Positions 19,045 through 28,188 of a stretch of 64,000 nt of DNA are shown here, piece by piece; the first letter of the stretch is position 1; each line of letters begins with the position of its first letter. A program made the position numbers and the translations under genes. Source of the stretch: Nostoc sp. NMS2. GTDB lineage: Bacteria > Cyanobacteriota > Cyanobacteriia > Cyanobacteriales > Nostocaceae. Below the pieces are notes generated by a model. That model ran no database searches. It saw nothing but the letters and a program-made list of their open reading frames with translations, and was not told the DNA's origin. The DNA lies in assembly GCF_017115105.1 (NCBI RefSeq), contig NZ_JABXKH010000147.1:1-64000 (forward strand). Reading direction: 5' to 3'.

Positions 19045-19371
19045 GTGAAGTATTTCTTTCTATCTGAGGGATGGGCAGTTGCTAGAGTCTGGGCATCTGA
19101 TGGACTTTGGCAAGTAACGGCATGGCGACGGCAACCAGATATTCATCGAATGAATATCTGTTTAGTGGAACAAAACGAATTGCTATGGCTTTATCAAGTT
19201 GAAGAAGCCATTTTAACCGTGGAAGTGAAGCCGACAATACCAGTCACAACGGGTACTACCATCGGTCAAGTAGTACTCAAGCGTTTGATGAGTGCTGAAC
19301 AGGTAATTGAACGCCTAAACACAGCTGAGGCTAAGTGTCAACTGCAAAATATCCATTTGGTGGTTCAGTAA
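19045..19371 (+). CDS. small conserved hypothetical protein (108 aa)
   Basis: Not recognised. It starts at GTG 19045, 5 bp after a GAG. The protein is soluble with no signal peptide. The composition is normal and codon usage resembles host genes; Trp is frequent (six among the first 60 residues). It lies upstream of psbB on the same strand but 536 bp away, so a shared transcript is unlikely. Confidence 0.65.
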   Translation: MKYFFLSEGWAVARVWASDGLWQVTAWRRQPDIHRMNICLVEQNELLWLYQVEEAILTVEVKPTIPVTTGTTIGQVVLKRLMSAEQVIERLNTAEAKCQLQNIHLVVQ

Positions 19372-19376
19372 AAGAA

Positions 19377-19907
19377 GCAGGGGGAGATTAGGGGGCAGGG
19401 GAGATGTGGTTCGACTTCGCTCACCAACCGGGGGATGAGGAAGAGGCAGAGGGGCAGGGGGAAGGGTGCAGAGGAGAAAGATGTATGTAATTTTGTATTC
19501 TCTCCCTTGCCCCCAGCTAAGAGCTCCCCTGCTTCTTCTCCATCCCCCTCATAAAGAAAAGATAAGCAAATTTAATCTGTGACGGGGATTGGTAGCGAAA
19601 AAACTTTGAGATGCTACGCGATCGCATCAATTTACACGCTTGCAAACAATTCCATCAATAGTTACACTTTTTAAAACATTCTCATTTTTTGCTTGGCGGT
19701 GGCTACCCTACAAGGTAAACCTCCCGAAGCGAGTAAGCATTGCCTCATCTCCCACGCTGTCTGACTTCTAAGACTAACTGTGGTAGTACTCTGGCTCTGG
19801 CAATAACAAAAAACAAGAGAGAGTTTTCTGAGTGGCGAATTTCGTTCCTTAGAATCTCAGTAAGAAAATTGCTTTGTAAACTAACTCATCGAGGAGGAGC
19901 GTAGTCG
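19377..19907. other. psbB upstream region with purine-rich repeats
   Basis: Positions 19380-19560 hold GGGGCAGGGG-type purine repeats, including a copy of the GTGGTTCGACTTCGCTCACCAACC motif also found near 9421-9448. The rest (19560-19907) is the psbB leader and promoter region; no gene is seen. A GAGGAGGAG ribosome-binding site lies just upstream of the psbB start. Confidence 0.7.
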
Positions 19908-21437
19908 ATGGGACTACCCTGGTACCGAGTACATACAGTCGTTCTGAATGATCCAGGGCGGCTGATTTCTGTACACCTGATGCACACAGCCTTAGTAGCA
20001 GGCTGGGCTGGTTCGATGGCACTCTACGAACTAGCTGTTTATGATCCTAGCGATCCGATTCTCAACCCGATGTGGCGGCAAGGGATGTTCGTCCTACCCT
20101 TCATGTCGCGTTTGGGCGTTACCCAATCTTGGGGTGGTTGGAACGTTACTGGTGGCCCAGCAAGCGATCCTGGCTTTTGGTCATTTGAAGGCGTTGCTGC
20201 GGCTCACATTGTTCTTTCCGGTCTTTTGTTCCTAGCTGCCGTATGGCACTGGGTTTACTGGGATTTGGAACTATTTAGAGATCCCCGCACTGGTGAACCT
20301 GCCCTAGACTTGCCAAAAATGTTTGGCATTCACCTGTTCTTATCTGGTCTACTTTGTTTTGGCTTTGGTGCTTTTCACGTCACCGGACTATTTGGGCCGG
20401 GGATATGGGTTTCTGACGCTTATGGTATAACTGGGGCTGCCCAGGGAGTAGCACCAGAATGGGGCCCAGATGGTTTTAACCCATATAACCCTGGTGGCAT
20501 TGCGGCTCACCACATTGCTGCTGGTGTTGTTGGTATTATTGCAGGCTTATTCCACCTCACAGTTAGACCACCCGAACGGCTCTACAAAGCCCTGCGGATG
20601 GGGAACATTGAAACAGTACTTTCTAGCAGTATTGCAGCAGTTTTCTTTGCTGCTTTCGTTGTTGCTGGTACTATGTGGTACGGTAATGCCGCCACTCCCA
20701 TCGAATTGTTTGGCCCTACCCGCTACCAATGGGATCAAGGCTACTTCCGTCAAGAAATTCAGCGCCGCGTCCAAACTAACGTTGCTCAAGGTGCAACCCT
20801 TGACCAAGCTTGGTCGCAGATTCCCGAAAAGCTGGCTTTTTATGATTACGTCGGTAATAGCCCCGCTAAAGGTGGTCTATTCCGTACAGGCCCTATGGTC
20901 AAGGGTGATGGCATTGCCCAATCTTGGCAAGGTCACGCTGTATTCAAAGATTCCGAAGGACGGGAATTGACCGTGCGTCGTCTCCCCAACTTCTTTGAAA
21001 CCTTCCCAGTGATTTTGACTGATGCAGATGGAATTGTCCGCGCTGACATTCCCTTCCGTCGAGCAGAATCGAAGTATAGCTTCGAGCAATCTGGTGTCAA
21101 CGTCAGCTTCTATGGTGGCAATCTGAATGGTAAAACCTTTACAGAGCCAGCTGATGTGAAGAAGTATGCCCGTAAAGCTCAAGGCGGTGAAATCTTTGAA
21201 TTTGACCGAGAAACCTTGAACTCTGATGGTGTATTCCGCACCAGTCCTAGAGGTTGGTTTACCTTTGGACACGCTGTATTTGCTCTGCTGTTCTTCTTTG
21301 GTCATCTCTGGCATGGCGCTCGGACAATCTACCGAGACGTATTTGCCGGTGTTGATGCGGATCTAGAAGAGCAAGTTGAGTGGGGTCTGTTCCAGAAAGT
21401 GGGTGACAAGTCAACCCGCCGGAAGGAAGCCCTTTAA
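19908..21437 (+). CDS. psbB: photosystem II CP47 chlorophyll apoprotein
   Basis: A 509-aa core antenna protein of photosystem II in the thylakoid membrane. It starts [19 protein letters not shown], as CP47 does. It has six membrane helices with paired His ligands for chlorophyll (for example [59 protein letters not shown]), a large lumenal loop (about residues 258-450) and a final helix [20 protein letters not shown]. Length and motifs are normal. A strong GAGGAGGAG Shine-Dalgarno precedes the ATG. psbT follows 113 bp downstream on the same strand, the usual cyanobacterial order. Confidence 0.99.
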   Translation: MGLPWYRVHTVVLNDPGRLISVHLMHTALVAGWAGSMALYELAVYDPSDPILNPMWRQGMFVLPFMSRLGVTQSWGGWNVTGGPASDPGFWSFEGVAAAHIVLSGLLFLAAVWHWVYWDLELFRDPRTGEPALDLPKMFGIHLFLSGLLCFGFGAFHVTGLFGPGIWVSDAYGITGAAQGVAPEWGPDGFNPYNPGGIAAHHIAAGVVGIIAGLFHLTVRPPERLYKALRMGNIETVLSSSIAAVFFAAFVVAGTMWYGNAATPIELFGPTRYQWDQGYFRQEIQRRVQTNVAQGATLDQAWSQIPEKLAFYDYVGNSPAKGGLFRTGPMVKGDGIAQSWQGHAVFKDSEGRELTVRRLPNFFETFPVILTDADGIVRADIPFRRAESKYSFEQSGVNVSFYGGNLNGKTFTEPADVKKYARKAQGGEIFEFDRETLNSDGVFRTSPRGWFTFGHAVFALLFFFGHLWHGARTIYRDVFAGVDADLEEQVEWGLFQKVGDKSTRRKEAL

Positions 21438-21550
21438 TTATCAGTGCTGAGTTCTGAGTGCTGAGTTTTGAGTTAATGCTCTGACTCTGCGCTCAGGTGA
21501 CTCAGCATTAAAAACTTTAATTACTGGCTGGATAAAGAGGAAATCGTAAT

Positions 21551-21658
21551 ATGGAAAGCGTTGCGTACATCTTGATTTTTACTCTGTGTATAGGTACTCT
21601 CTTTTTTGCGATCGCATTTCGTGAACCCCCCCGCTTTGAGAAACCAAAAGATAAGTAG
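21551..21658 (+). CDS. psbT: photosystem II subunit PsbT
   Basis: A 35-aa single-helix photosystem II protein, too short for most ORF callers. It starts MESVAYILIFTLCIGTLFFA, then has a short stromal tail FREPPRFEKPKDK. It is located at the PSII dimer interface and is typically co-transcribed with psbB, which lies 113 bp upstream. An AAGAGGAAA ribosome site precedes the ATG. Confidence 0.97.
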   Translation: MESVAYILIFTLCIGTLFFAIAFREPPRFEKPKDK

Positions 21659-21698
21659 ATCCTATTAGCAGACCTTTAAGCTAATTTAAAGAAGTTAG

Positions 21699-21732
21699 TA
21701 TCCGTTGCTACTAATTGTAGGAGCAACGGATA
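21699..21732 (+). terminator. hairpin after psbT
   Basis: An 11-bp perfect stem, TATCCGTTGCT/AGCAACGGATA, with a 12-nt loop, followed by a weakly T-rich stretch. It is positioned to end the psbB-psbT transcript. Confidence 0.6.
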
Positions 21733-21955
21733 TTATTGTGTTTGTCCTTTGTTAATTTTGACTACTAAGTAAATAACAAATCATTTTTATATTGTGATAT
21801 AATTTCCAATCTTGGGAGTAGATATGTGTTAATACTAGCTTTTCTACGCTAGGATGAAAAAGGATGTTTTGTGTAAGCTGCCATAGAACTGCTTGCATAA
21901 CGCATCGCGCTTGTCGCACAACCTTTACGGAGACTAGAACCAGGAACAAATCAGC

Positions 21956-23113
21956 ATGGTCAATCAGAATTTAACCGCTACAGAAATTGGATTCACTCAC
22001 GAAGATTTCGCTGCTCTACTTGACAAATACGATTATCATTTTAGCCCTGGCGATGTTGTGCCAGGAACAGTTTTCAGTATAGAGCCGCGCGGCGCTCTGA
22101 TTGACATTGGTGCTAAAACCGCAGCATATATACCTATACAAGAAATGTCTATAAACCGGGTGGATAGCCCGGAAGAAGTCTTACAGTCAAACGAAACGCG
22201 CGAGTTTTTCATCCTTACCGATGAAAACGAAGATGGTCAATTAACCCTTTCGATTCGCCGTATTGAATATATGCGGGCTTGGGAGCGCGTGCGACAGTTG
22301 CAAGCAGAAGATGCCACTGTCCGTTCTGGCGTATTTGCAACTAATCGTGGTGGTGCATTAGTAAGGATTGAAGGATTACGTGGCTTTATTCCAGGTTCTC
22401 ATATCAGTACTCGCAAACCTAAAGAAGAATTGGTAGGCGAAGAACTGCCATTGAAATTCCTAGAGGTGGATGAAGAACGTAACCGCTTAGTTCTATCTCA
22501 TCGTCGGGCGCTGGTTGAACGGAAGATGAACCGCCTAGAAGTCGGCGAAGTAGTGATTGGTACAGTTCGTGGTATCAAACCCTACGGTGCTTTCATCGAT
22601 ATCGGTGGTGTCAGTGGTCTATTACACATTTCTGAGATTTCCCACGAACATATTGATACACCTCATAGCGTGTTCAATGTCAATGATGAAGTGAAAGTGA
22701 TGATCATTGACTTGGATGCAGAAAGGGGTCGCATTTCCCTATCTACCAAGCAGCTAGAACCCGAACCCGGCGACATGATTAAAAACCGGGATTTGGTTTA
22801 CGATAAGGCAGAAGAAATGGCTGCTAAATATCGTGAACAGCTGTTAGCCAAGCAACAAGGTGCTACTGCTGCGCCTGCTGCACCTGCGGATGTTGTCGCA
22901 GAAGAAGAAATTCCACCAGCAACAGAACTTGAAGACGAGATTCCACCAGCAGCAGAACTTGAAGAAGAAATTCCACCAGCAGCAGAACTTGAAGAAGAAG
23001 TTCCACCAGCAGCAGAAATTGAAGAAGTAACTCCAGTAGTTGCGGAAATTCAAGAAGAGATTCCAGCAGCCACGGAAACTGAAGAAGAAATTCCAGCAGC
23101 TATTGAAGAATAA
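21956..23113 (+). CDS. rpsA: 30S ribosomal protein S1 with acidic repeat tail
   Basis: A 385-aa RNA-binding ribosomal protein that helps recruit mRNA. Three S1 (OB-fold) domains are visible: about 30-100 (GDVVPGTVFSIEPRGALIDIG), 116-185 (VRSGVFATNRGGALVRIEG) and 197-270 (GEVVIGTVRGIKPYGAFIDIG). This is the cyanobacterial three-domain form rather than the six-domain enterobacterial one. Residues 316-385 are seven tandem 10-residue acidic/Pro units (EEEIPPAAEL). The gene lies about 300 bp after psbT and ends in its own terminator. Confidence 0.96.
   Translation: MVNQNLTATEIGFTHEDFAALLDKYDYHFSPGDVVPGTVFSIEPRGALIDIGAKTAAYIPIQEMSINRVDSPEEVLQSNETREFFILTDENEDGQLTLSIRRIEYMRAWERVRQLQAEDATVRSGVFATNRGGALVRIEGLRGFIPGSHISTRKPKEELVGEELPLKFLEVDEERNRLVLSHRRALVERKMNRLEVGEVVIGTVRGIKPYGAFIDIGGVSGLLHISEISHEHIDTPHSVFNVNDEVKVMIIDLDAERGRISLSTKQLEPEPGDMIKNRDLVYDKAEEMAAKYREQLLAKQQGATAAPAAPADVVAEEEIPPATELEDEIPPAAELEEEIPPAAELEEEVPPAAEIEEVTPVVAEIQEEIPAATETEEEIPAAIEE
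22901..23110. repeat. 30-bp in-frame tandem repeat in rps1 (7 units)
   Basis: Units begin at 22901, 22931, 22961, 22991, 23021, 23051 and 23081. The consensus begins GAAGAAGAAATTCCACCAGC. The first four units are nearly identical and the last three more diverged, as in a recently expanding array. The reading frame is kept. Confidence 0.93.
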
Positions 23114-23164
23114 TACATTTTATAGTTTTACTTGTTTTTAAGTAAGAGTATTAAATCATTGTAT

Positions 23165-23188
23165 AAAGAGGGAAAACCCTCTTTTTTT
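23165..23188 (+). terminator. rho-independent terminator of rps1
   Basis: Stem AAAGAGGG/CCCTCTTT with an AAAA loop and a T-tract, 52 bp after the stop codon. Confidence 0.9.
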
Positions 23189-23205
23189 ATGTGGAAAATT
23201 GGGAA

Positions 23206-23231
23206 TACAGACGCGATTAATCGCGTCTGTA
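23206..23231. repeat. 26-bp perfect palindrome (TACAGACGCGATT...)
   Basis: Perfect self-complement TACAGACGCGATT/AATCGCGTCTGTA. It is a member of the same palindrome family as the copies near 12384 and 13884. Confidence 0.85.
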
Positions 23232-23240
23232 CAAGGGTTA

Positions 23241-23400
23241 GAGGATGTTTTAAAAGTCCTCTGGTCGGTAGCAAAACGTTTTAGATCCCCCTAAAACCCC
23301 CGATAAATTGGGAGACTTTGATTCTTCCCCCTTTTTAAGTAGGGTTAGGGGGGATCTAGAAGTACCTAAAATTACAGCCGACCACTTTTAAAACATCCTC
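23241..23400. mobile_element. 160-bp MITE-like element
   Basis: The ends GAGGATGTTTTAAAAGT and ACTTTTAAAACATCCTC are perfect 17-bp inverted repeats, with GGTCGG/CCGACC just inside. TTA flanks both sides, a possible target duplication. It is non-coding. A related single end (CACTTTTTAAACAACCTCTTAAG) lies at about 30923-30945. Confidence 0.8.
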
Positions 23401-23469
23401 TTAAGAAGGGAGCATCCCGTTAAGAATAAAAACTCATAATTAGTAACTAAATAAGTGGGGTGAAATATT

Positions 23470-24204
23470 GTGGCAACTATTAAATGTAGAAAAATCACTT
23501 TTGATAATATTAAAGCAATTTTGTTTGACAAAAACGGTACTCTAGAAGATTCAGAAACGTATTTGCGATCGCTTGCACAAAAGGCAACAAGATTAATAGA
23601 TGCTCAAATCCCCGGAACTGGGGAACCCCTCTTAATGGCATTTGGCATCAATGGCAATCTTCTAGATCCGGCAGGCTTGATATCGGTAGCGAGTCGCCGC
23701 GAAACAGAAGTTGCGGCTGCGGCATATATTGCCGAAACAGGAAAAGGATGGTTTGAGTCCTTAAAAATAGCCCGTCAAGCTTTGGATGAAGCAGAAAAAT
23801 ACATCGAAAAAACTCCTTCACCGCTATTTGTGGGTAGCTTAGACTTGTTGAAATACCTACAGAAAGGGGGCTTAAAACTCGGTATCCTCTCAGCTGCAAC
23901 AACCGATGAAGTAAATAAGTTTGTAGCGCATCACCAATTAAGCGATTATATCCAGTTAAAAATGGGAGTAGACGAGGGGCCAAGTAAACCAGATCCAGTC
24001 CTATTTTTGCAAGCTTGCGAAGCTTTGGGAGTTGAACCAGGCGCTACCTTGATGGTGGGTGATGCAGTTGGCGATATGCAAATGGCGCGTGATGCTAAAG
24101 CCGCAGGTTGTATTGGTATCACTTGGGTGGGTAAGTCAGATAATGTCCGAGGTGCAGATGTGGTGATTAATCAACTTGATGAAATCCAGATTTTAGAAGA
24201 TTAG
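23470..24204 (+). CDS. HAD-superfamily hydrolase
   Basis: A 244-aa soluble protein with the HAD fold: motif I ILFDKNGTLEDS (nucleophile Asp20), motif II LGILSAAT, Lys in motif III (GPSKPDPVLF) and motif IV VGDAVGDMQMARDAKAAG. The usual second Asp of DxD is Asn22, which normally acts as acid/base in phosphatases, so catalysis may be altered. The start is GTG 23470, preceded by GTGGGGTGAAAT; no upstream ATG gives a better start. Substrate unknown. It stands alone between two MITE-like elements. Confidence 0.85.
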   Translation: MATIKCRKITFDNIKAILFDKNGTLEDSETYLRSLAQKATRLIDAQIPGTGEPLLMAFGINGNLLDPAGLISVASRRETEVAAAAYIAETGKGWFESLKIARQALDEAEKYIEKTPSPLFVGSLDLLKYLQKGGLKLGILSAATTDEVNKFVAHHQLSDYIQLKMGVDEGPSKPDPVLFLQACEALGVEPGATLMVGDAVGDMQMARDAKAAGCIGITWVGKSDNVRGADVVINQLDEIQILED

Positions 24205-24253
24205 TAGCCTTGGCAAGTGGAATTCGCAGAGTTTACGGCCATACAGATTTGGC

Positions 24254-24406
24254 TATAGCGGTTCTCAGTTGAGTGCAATACAGACCTAACAAGAACAGCC
24301 CCTTCCCTACTAGCGTTGGGGAGTAAGATTCAAAGCCTCTCTCCTCTTAGGAGAGAGGAATGGAAGTGAGGTTAAACTGTATTGCTTCCATTCGAGAACC
24401 GCTATA
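24254..24406. mobile_element. 153-bp MITE-like element
   Basis: The left end TATAGCGGTTCTCAGTTGAG and the right end CGAGAACCGCTATA form inverted repeats, and inner blocks GCAATACAG/CTGTATTGC extend the pairing. A central hairpin CTCTCTCCTCTTAGGAGAGAG is present. TA at both edges suggests a Tc1/mariner-like target. Confidence 0.75.
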
Positions 24407-24588
24407 AGGTCAAATCAAGAGTCTGAAACCCGCCCATGCAGGTTTTGACTTTGTAGACGCGGTTTCTAACCTCCGATTTTAAATGAAATTGACTAAAGCA
24501 AAATATCTCGCATATATCATACTATTTTTGCTATGTCAAGCTAAACAGGCTAAAATATTAGTTACTTCTCACCGTTGCTAAACAAGCC

Positions 24589-25173
24589 ATGCAAAACACA
24601 GAAACGACTTTAAAGCTTCGCCTGTGGACAGTTGAAGAATACCATCGGATGGCTGAGGCTGGGATTTTCGGTGCAGATGAACGAGTAGAACTCCTAGAAG
24701 GAAAGATTATTTGGATGATTGCCAAAGGGACAGCCCATAGGTCAGCAGTGGGGAGAACAGATAGATTACTGCAAAATAGTTTGAAGAATCGAGCTTGGGT
24801 ATGTATTCAAGATCCAGTAAAATTAAACGCACGCTCTGAACCAGAACCAGATATAGCTGTTGTTAAAGTAGATCCGCTAGACTACGCAGACCACCATCCC
24901 ACTCCAAAAGAAGTTTATCTGATTATTGAAGTAGCAGATAGCAGCTTGAAACTAGACTGCGAAATCAAAGCTAAAGCCTACTCGCAAGCGGGAATTACAG
25001 ATTATTGGGTATTAGATGTGGTTAGTCGTCAATTGCACATCTTTAGAGAACCAACTCATGATGGCTATCAAAGTAAAGTAATTTTGGCAGAAGATGCGAC
25101 TGTTTCACCTTTAGAGTTTCCTGATTTGAGCATTACGGTTTTAGAAATATTACCGCCCGTAATTGGCTCTTAG
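24589..25173 (+). CDS. Uma2-family (DUF820) putative endonuclease
   Basis: A 194-aa member of a family greatly expanded in cyanobacteria, with a PD-(D/E)XK-like fold. The visible core is RVELLEGKIIWM, EPEPDIAVVK (acidic residue), VYLIIEVADSS (Glu) and EIKAKAYSQAGITDYWVLD (Lys and the conserved tail). Its biological role is not established. It is monocistronic. Confidence 0.9.
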   Translation: MQNTETTLKLRLWTVEEYHRMAEAGIFGADERVELLEGKIIWMIAKGTAHRSAVGRTDRLLQNSLKNRAWVCIQDPVKLNARSEPEPDIAVVKVDPLDYADHHPTPKEVYLIIEVADSSLKLDCEIKAKAYSQAGITDYWVLDVVSRQLHIFREPTHDGYQSKVILAEDATVSPLEFPDLSITVLEILPPVIGS

Positions 25174-25427
25174 TTGAGAGTTATTTTTATCACAAAAAAC
25201 ATGATTAAGCTCACCGTAGGCATCTCAGAGTAACAAATTGAAGGAGGCAGGAGGCTCTTATGTTTTATCTCAGTATGGGGATTCCTCCTGCTCCCTGCCC
25301 CCTGCCCCCTGCTCCCCTGCCTTCCTTGATAAAGTTCAATATACGCTATGCCTAAAGATACACGCTTTTGAGTAGTAGTTTATGTGAATCTCAATTGGGT
25401 AAAATAGTTATCTTGGAATCAGGAATA
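25174..25427. other. intergenic region with C-rich repeat
   Basis: Contains CCTGCTCCCTGCCCCCTGCC-type repeats at about 25277-25320. No gene seen. Confidence 0.7.
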
Positions 25428-27770
25428 ATGCCACAATACTTTGGGCAACTGCATACAACCGAAGCGCCTTGGTCAATTCTGGGAGCAGTACAAGCAATAC
25501 AACAGAATGAGCGCCATATCCTCTTGCAGTGCGGCGGCCCGTGTCTAACAGTTAGTGTGCTAGCACCAAACTTAATTCGGGTACGGATGGCCCCAAGTGG
25601 TGAATTTCTCTCTAGGCGATCGTGGGCAGTGGCACTTGCGGATGAAGAATGGCCTACTGTGCCGTTTGAAGTGCGAGAAAAAGCAGAGACTATAGAAATT
25701 GAAACTGAGCAATTGTGTGTTGTCGTGTCCCGCTCACCGTGTCGTATCCAGTGCTTTGACTCAGCAGGACAGCCTTTTGCTCAAGATACAGACTTAGGGA
25801 TGGGGTGGCGGACAGGGGAAGTTGCTGGGTGGAAACGGATTGAATCTGACGAACATTTTTATGGTTTTGGTGAACCGACTGGTTTACTAGATCAGCGATC
25901 AAAAGTGAGAACCAACTGGGCATCAGATGCGATCGATTACGGCATCATGACAGACAGTATGTATCAGGCGATTCCCTTTTTCATCGCCTTGCGTCCTGGA
26001 TTGGGATATGGACTTTTTTTTAATACTACTTATTGGAGCCGATTTGATCTAGGCGCACAGCAGCCAGGAGTCTGGCAGATGGAAACTCAGGGGAGTGAAT
26101 TAGATTACTACATTATTTATGGGCCTGAACCTGCGAAGATTATCCAGACTTACACCCAGCTAACCGGACGGATGCCCTTACCACCTCGATGGTCATTAGG
26201 TTATCACCAATGTCGCTGGAGTTACGAGTCACAAGATATAGTACGCAAACTAGCTGATGAATTTCGTCAGCGTCGCATTCCCTGTGATGTGATTCATTTA
26301 GATATTGACTATATGAATAGCTATCGGGTTTTTACCTGGAGTCCTAAGCGATTTGCTAATCCTCAAAAATTAATCCAAAATCTCAAACAAGATGGATTTA
26401 AAGTAGTGACGATTGTTGATCCGGGAGTCAAATACGAGCCAGAAGCAGATTACAAAGTCTTTGACGAGGGATTAAAAAACAATTATTTTATCCGAAAAAC
26501 TAATGGTCAATTGTTTCACGGCTATGTTTGGCCAGACAAAGCTGTCTTTCCTGATTACCTATGTCCTGAAGTTAGAGATTGGTGGGGAAATTGGCAAAGC
26601 AGTCTAACTGATATTGGTGTTGCCGGCATCTGGAACGACATGAATGAACCCGCACTTGATGACCGTCCATTCGGCGACCCTGGTAACAAAATTTCTTTTC
26701 CCCTTGATGCACCGCAGGGGCCAACTGAGGAGATAACCACCCACAAGGAAGTTCACAATCTTTATGGGCTAATGATGGCACAGGCATCTTATCAAGGAGC
26801 TAAAATATCTCGTCCAACTGAACGCTCTTTTATATTGACACGCTCTGGATATGCCGGCATTCAACGCTGGTCAGCGATCTGGACAGGAGACAATCAATCT
26901 CTGTGGGAACACTTAGAAATGTCCATACCAATGCTTTGTAACCTGGGTCTATCGGGTATTCCCTTTGTTGGTAGTGATATTGGGGGGTTTGCCGGGAATG
27001 CTACGGCTGAATTATATGCTCGTTGGATGCAGCTAGGAATGCTTTATCCCTTGATGCGTGGGCATTCAGCATTAACTACTGCACAGCATGAGCCTTGGGT
27101 ATTTGGCGATCGCATCGAAAAAATCTGCCGCGAGTATATTGAACTCCGTTATCAACTACTACCTTACATTTACACTCTTTTTTGGTTAGCTGCAACTACT
27201 GGCGCACCAATTCTTCGCCCACTTCTGTATCATTTCCCCAACGATCCAAAAACCTTTTCTCTTGCCGATCAAGTAATGCTTGGCCCCTCGTTACTAGCAG
27301 CACCAATTTACCGTCCAGGCGTTGAACATCGTGCTGTCTACTTGCCTGAAGGTTGTTGGTATGATTGGTGGAGCGGAGAAAGTTTTATCGGGCCAATTCA
27401 CATTCTTGCATCCGCACCACTGGAGAAAATGCCGTTATATGTGCGTGCTGGCTCCATTATTGCGATCGCACCAGTAATGCAATATGTAGATGAACATCCT
27501 ATAGACCAAATGAGACTGCGGATCTGGAAGGGCGTTGGTGAGTTTACCCTTTATGAAGATGATGGTCATACTTTTGAGTACAAAACAGGAGCCTTTTGCA
27601 CTACAACTTACCGTGTTTATTCCGAGCAGCAAAGAACCATTGTTGAGATCGCAGCTAGAGAAGGTGAGTTCTCACCCATAATGCGTGAAACCATTGTGGA
27701 ACTAGTCGGCGTTGGTGAACAGAGTTTTCTGGATAATGGTACTGCACATTGGTTGGAATTTTCTACTTAG
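25428..27770 (+). CDS. glycoside hydrolase family 31 (alpha-glucosidase-like)
   Basis: A 780-aa enzyme retaining alpha-glycosidic bonds during hydrolysis. An N-terminal galactose-mutarotase-like domain (FYGFGEPTGLLDQRS) precedes the TIM barrel (GYHQCRWSYES, IPCDVIHLDIDYM). The GH31 signature GIWNDMNEPAL supplies the nucleophile Asp, and VGSDIGGFAGN supplies the acid/base region. C-terminal beta domains follow. The frame is open back to a TTG at 25368, but I choose ATG 25428 (MPQYFGQLHTTEAPW) because the family homology starts there. There is no signal peptide, so it is probably cytosolic, acting on maltose- or glycogen-type substrates. Confidence 0.93.
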   Translation: MPQYFGQLHTTEAPWSILGAVQAIQQNERHILLQCGGPCLTVSVLAPNLIRVRMAPSGEFLSRRSWAVALADEEWPTVPFEVREKAETIEIETEQLCVVVSRSPCRIQCFDSAGQPFAQDTDLGMGWRTGEVAGWKRIESDEHFYGFGEPTGLLDQRSKVRTNWASDAIDYGIMTDSMYQAIPFFIALRPGLGYGLFFNTTYWSRFDLGAQQPGVWQMETQGSELDYYIIYGPEPAKIIQTYTQLTGRMPLPPRWSLGYHQCRWSYESQDIVRKLADEFRQRRIPCDVIHLDIDYMNSYRVFTWSPKRFANPQKLIQNLKQDGFKVVTIVDPGVKYEPEADYKVFDEGLKNNYFIRKTNGQLFHGYVWPDKAVFPDYLCPEVRDWWGNWQSSLTDIGVAGIWNDMNEPALDDRPFGDPGNKISFPLDAPQGPTEEITTHKEVHNLYGLMMAQASYQGAKISRPTERSFILTRSGYAGIQRWSAIWTGDNQSLWEHLEMSIPMLCNLGLSGIPFVGSDIGGFAGNATAELYARWMQLGMLYPLMRGHSALTTAQHEPWVFGDRIEKICREYIELRYQLLPYIYTLFWLAATTGAPILRPLLYHFPNDPKTFSLADQVMLGPSLLAAPIYRPGVEHRAVYLPEGCWYDWWSGESFIGPIHILASAPLEKMPLYVRAGSIIAIAPVMQYVDEHPIDQMRLRIWKGVGEFTLYEDDGHTFEYKTGAFCTTTYRVYSEQQRTIVEIAAREGEFSPIMRETIVELVGVGEQSFLDNGTAHWLEFST

Positions 27771-28188
27771 GCAGATCCATAAATCTGTATGAAGATGCGC
27801 TAAACCATATTTAAGTATAAGAAAGAAAAACGAACCGCCAAGGACGCAAAGGACGCAAAGAAAGAAGAAGTTAAAAGGGTTTACTTTTTTAAGGGGGGTT
27901 AGCAGGGTGGTTTCATACGAAAAAAGAAAAATTTGATTTCTCATGTAAAACCATAGATTTTGACCCCGCTTCCATTCCTCTCCCCGAAACAGAGAGAGAC
28001 TTTGAATTTCCCCCTTCCCGTGGCGGGAAGGGGGTTAGGGGGTTAGGTTTTTGGTGGACTTTTCCACATAACCTGAATTGTCAGGATGGAAATGAGGGGC
28101 AGCTTTAAAGAAGATATCAGACTCCATTTGGATTGGATGCCATCTTCAACAAGTAACATTATGCGATCGCTTATGGGATTCGTTTTCC
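27771..28188. other. intergenic region of dispersed repeats
   Basis: Includes CGAACCGCCAAGGACGCAAAGG (about 27830-27860) and a G/C-rich hairpin CCCCCTTCCCG/CGGGAAGGGGG (about 28010-28035). No gene seen between the convergent GH31 and purD genes. Confidence 0.7.

Noticed and set aside
20470-21314. Overlapping ORFs on both strands inside psbB
   Set aside because: Shadows of a full, unmistakable CP47 coding frame.
25368-25427. TTG-initiated N-terminal extension of the GH31 gene
   Set aside because: The 20 extra residues lack family similarity and ATG 25428 is a better start.
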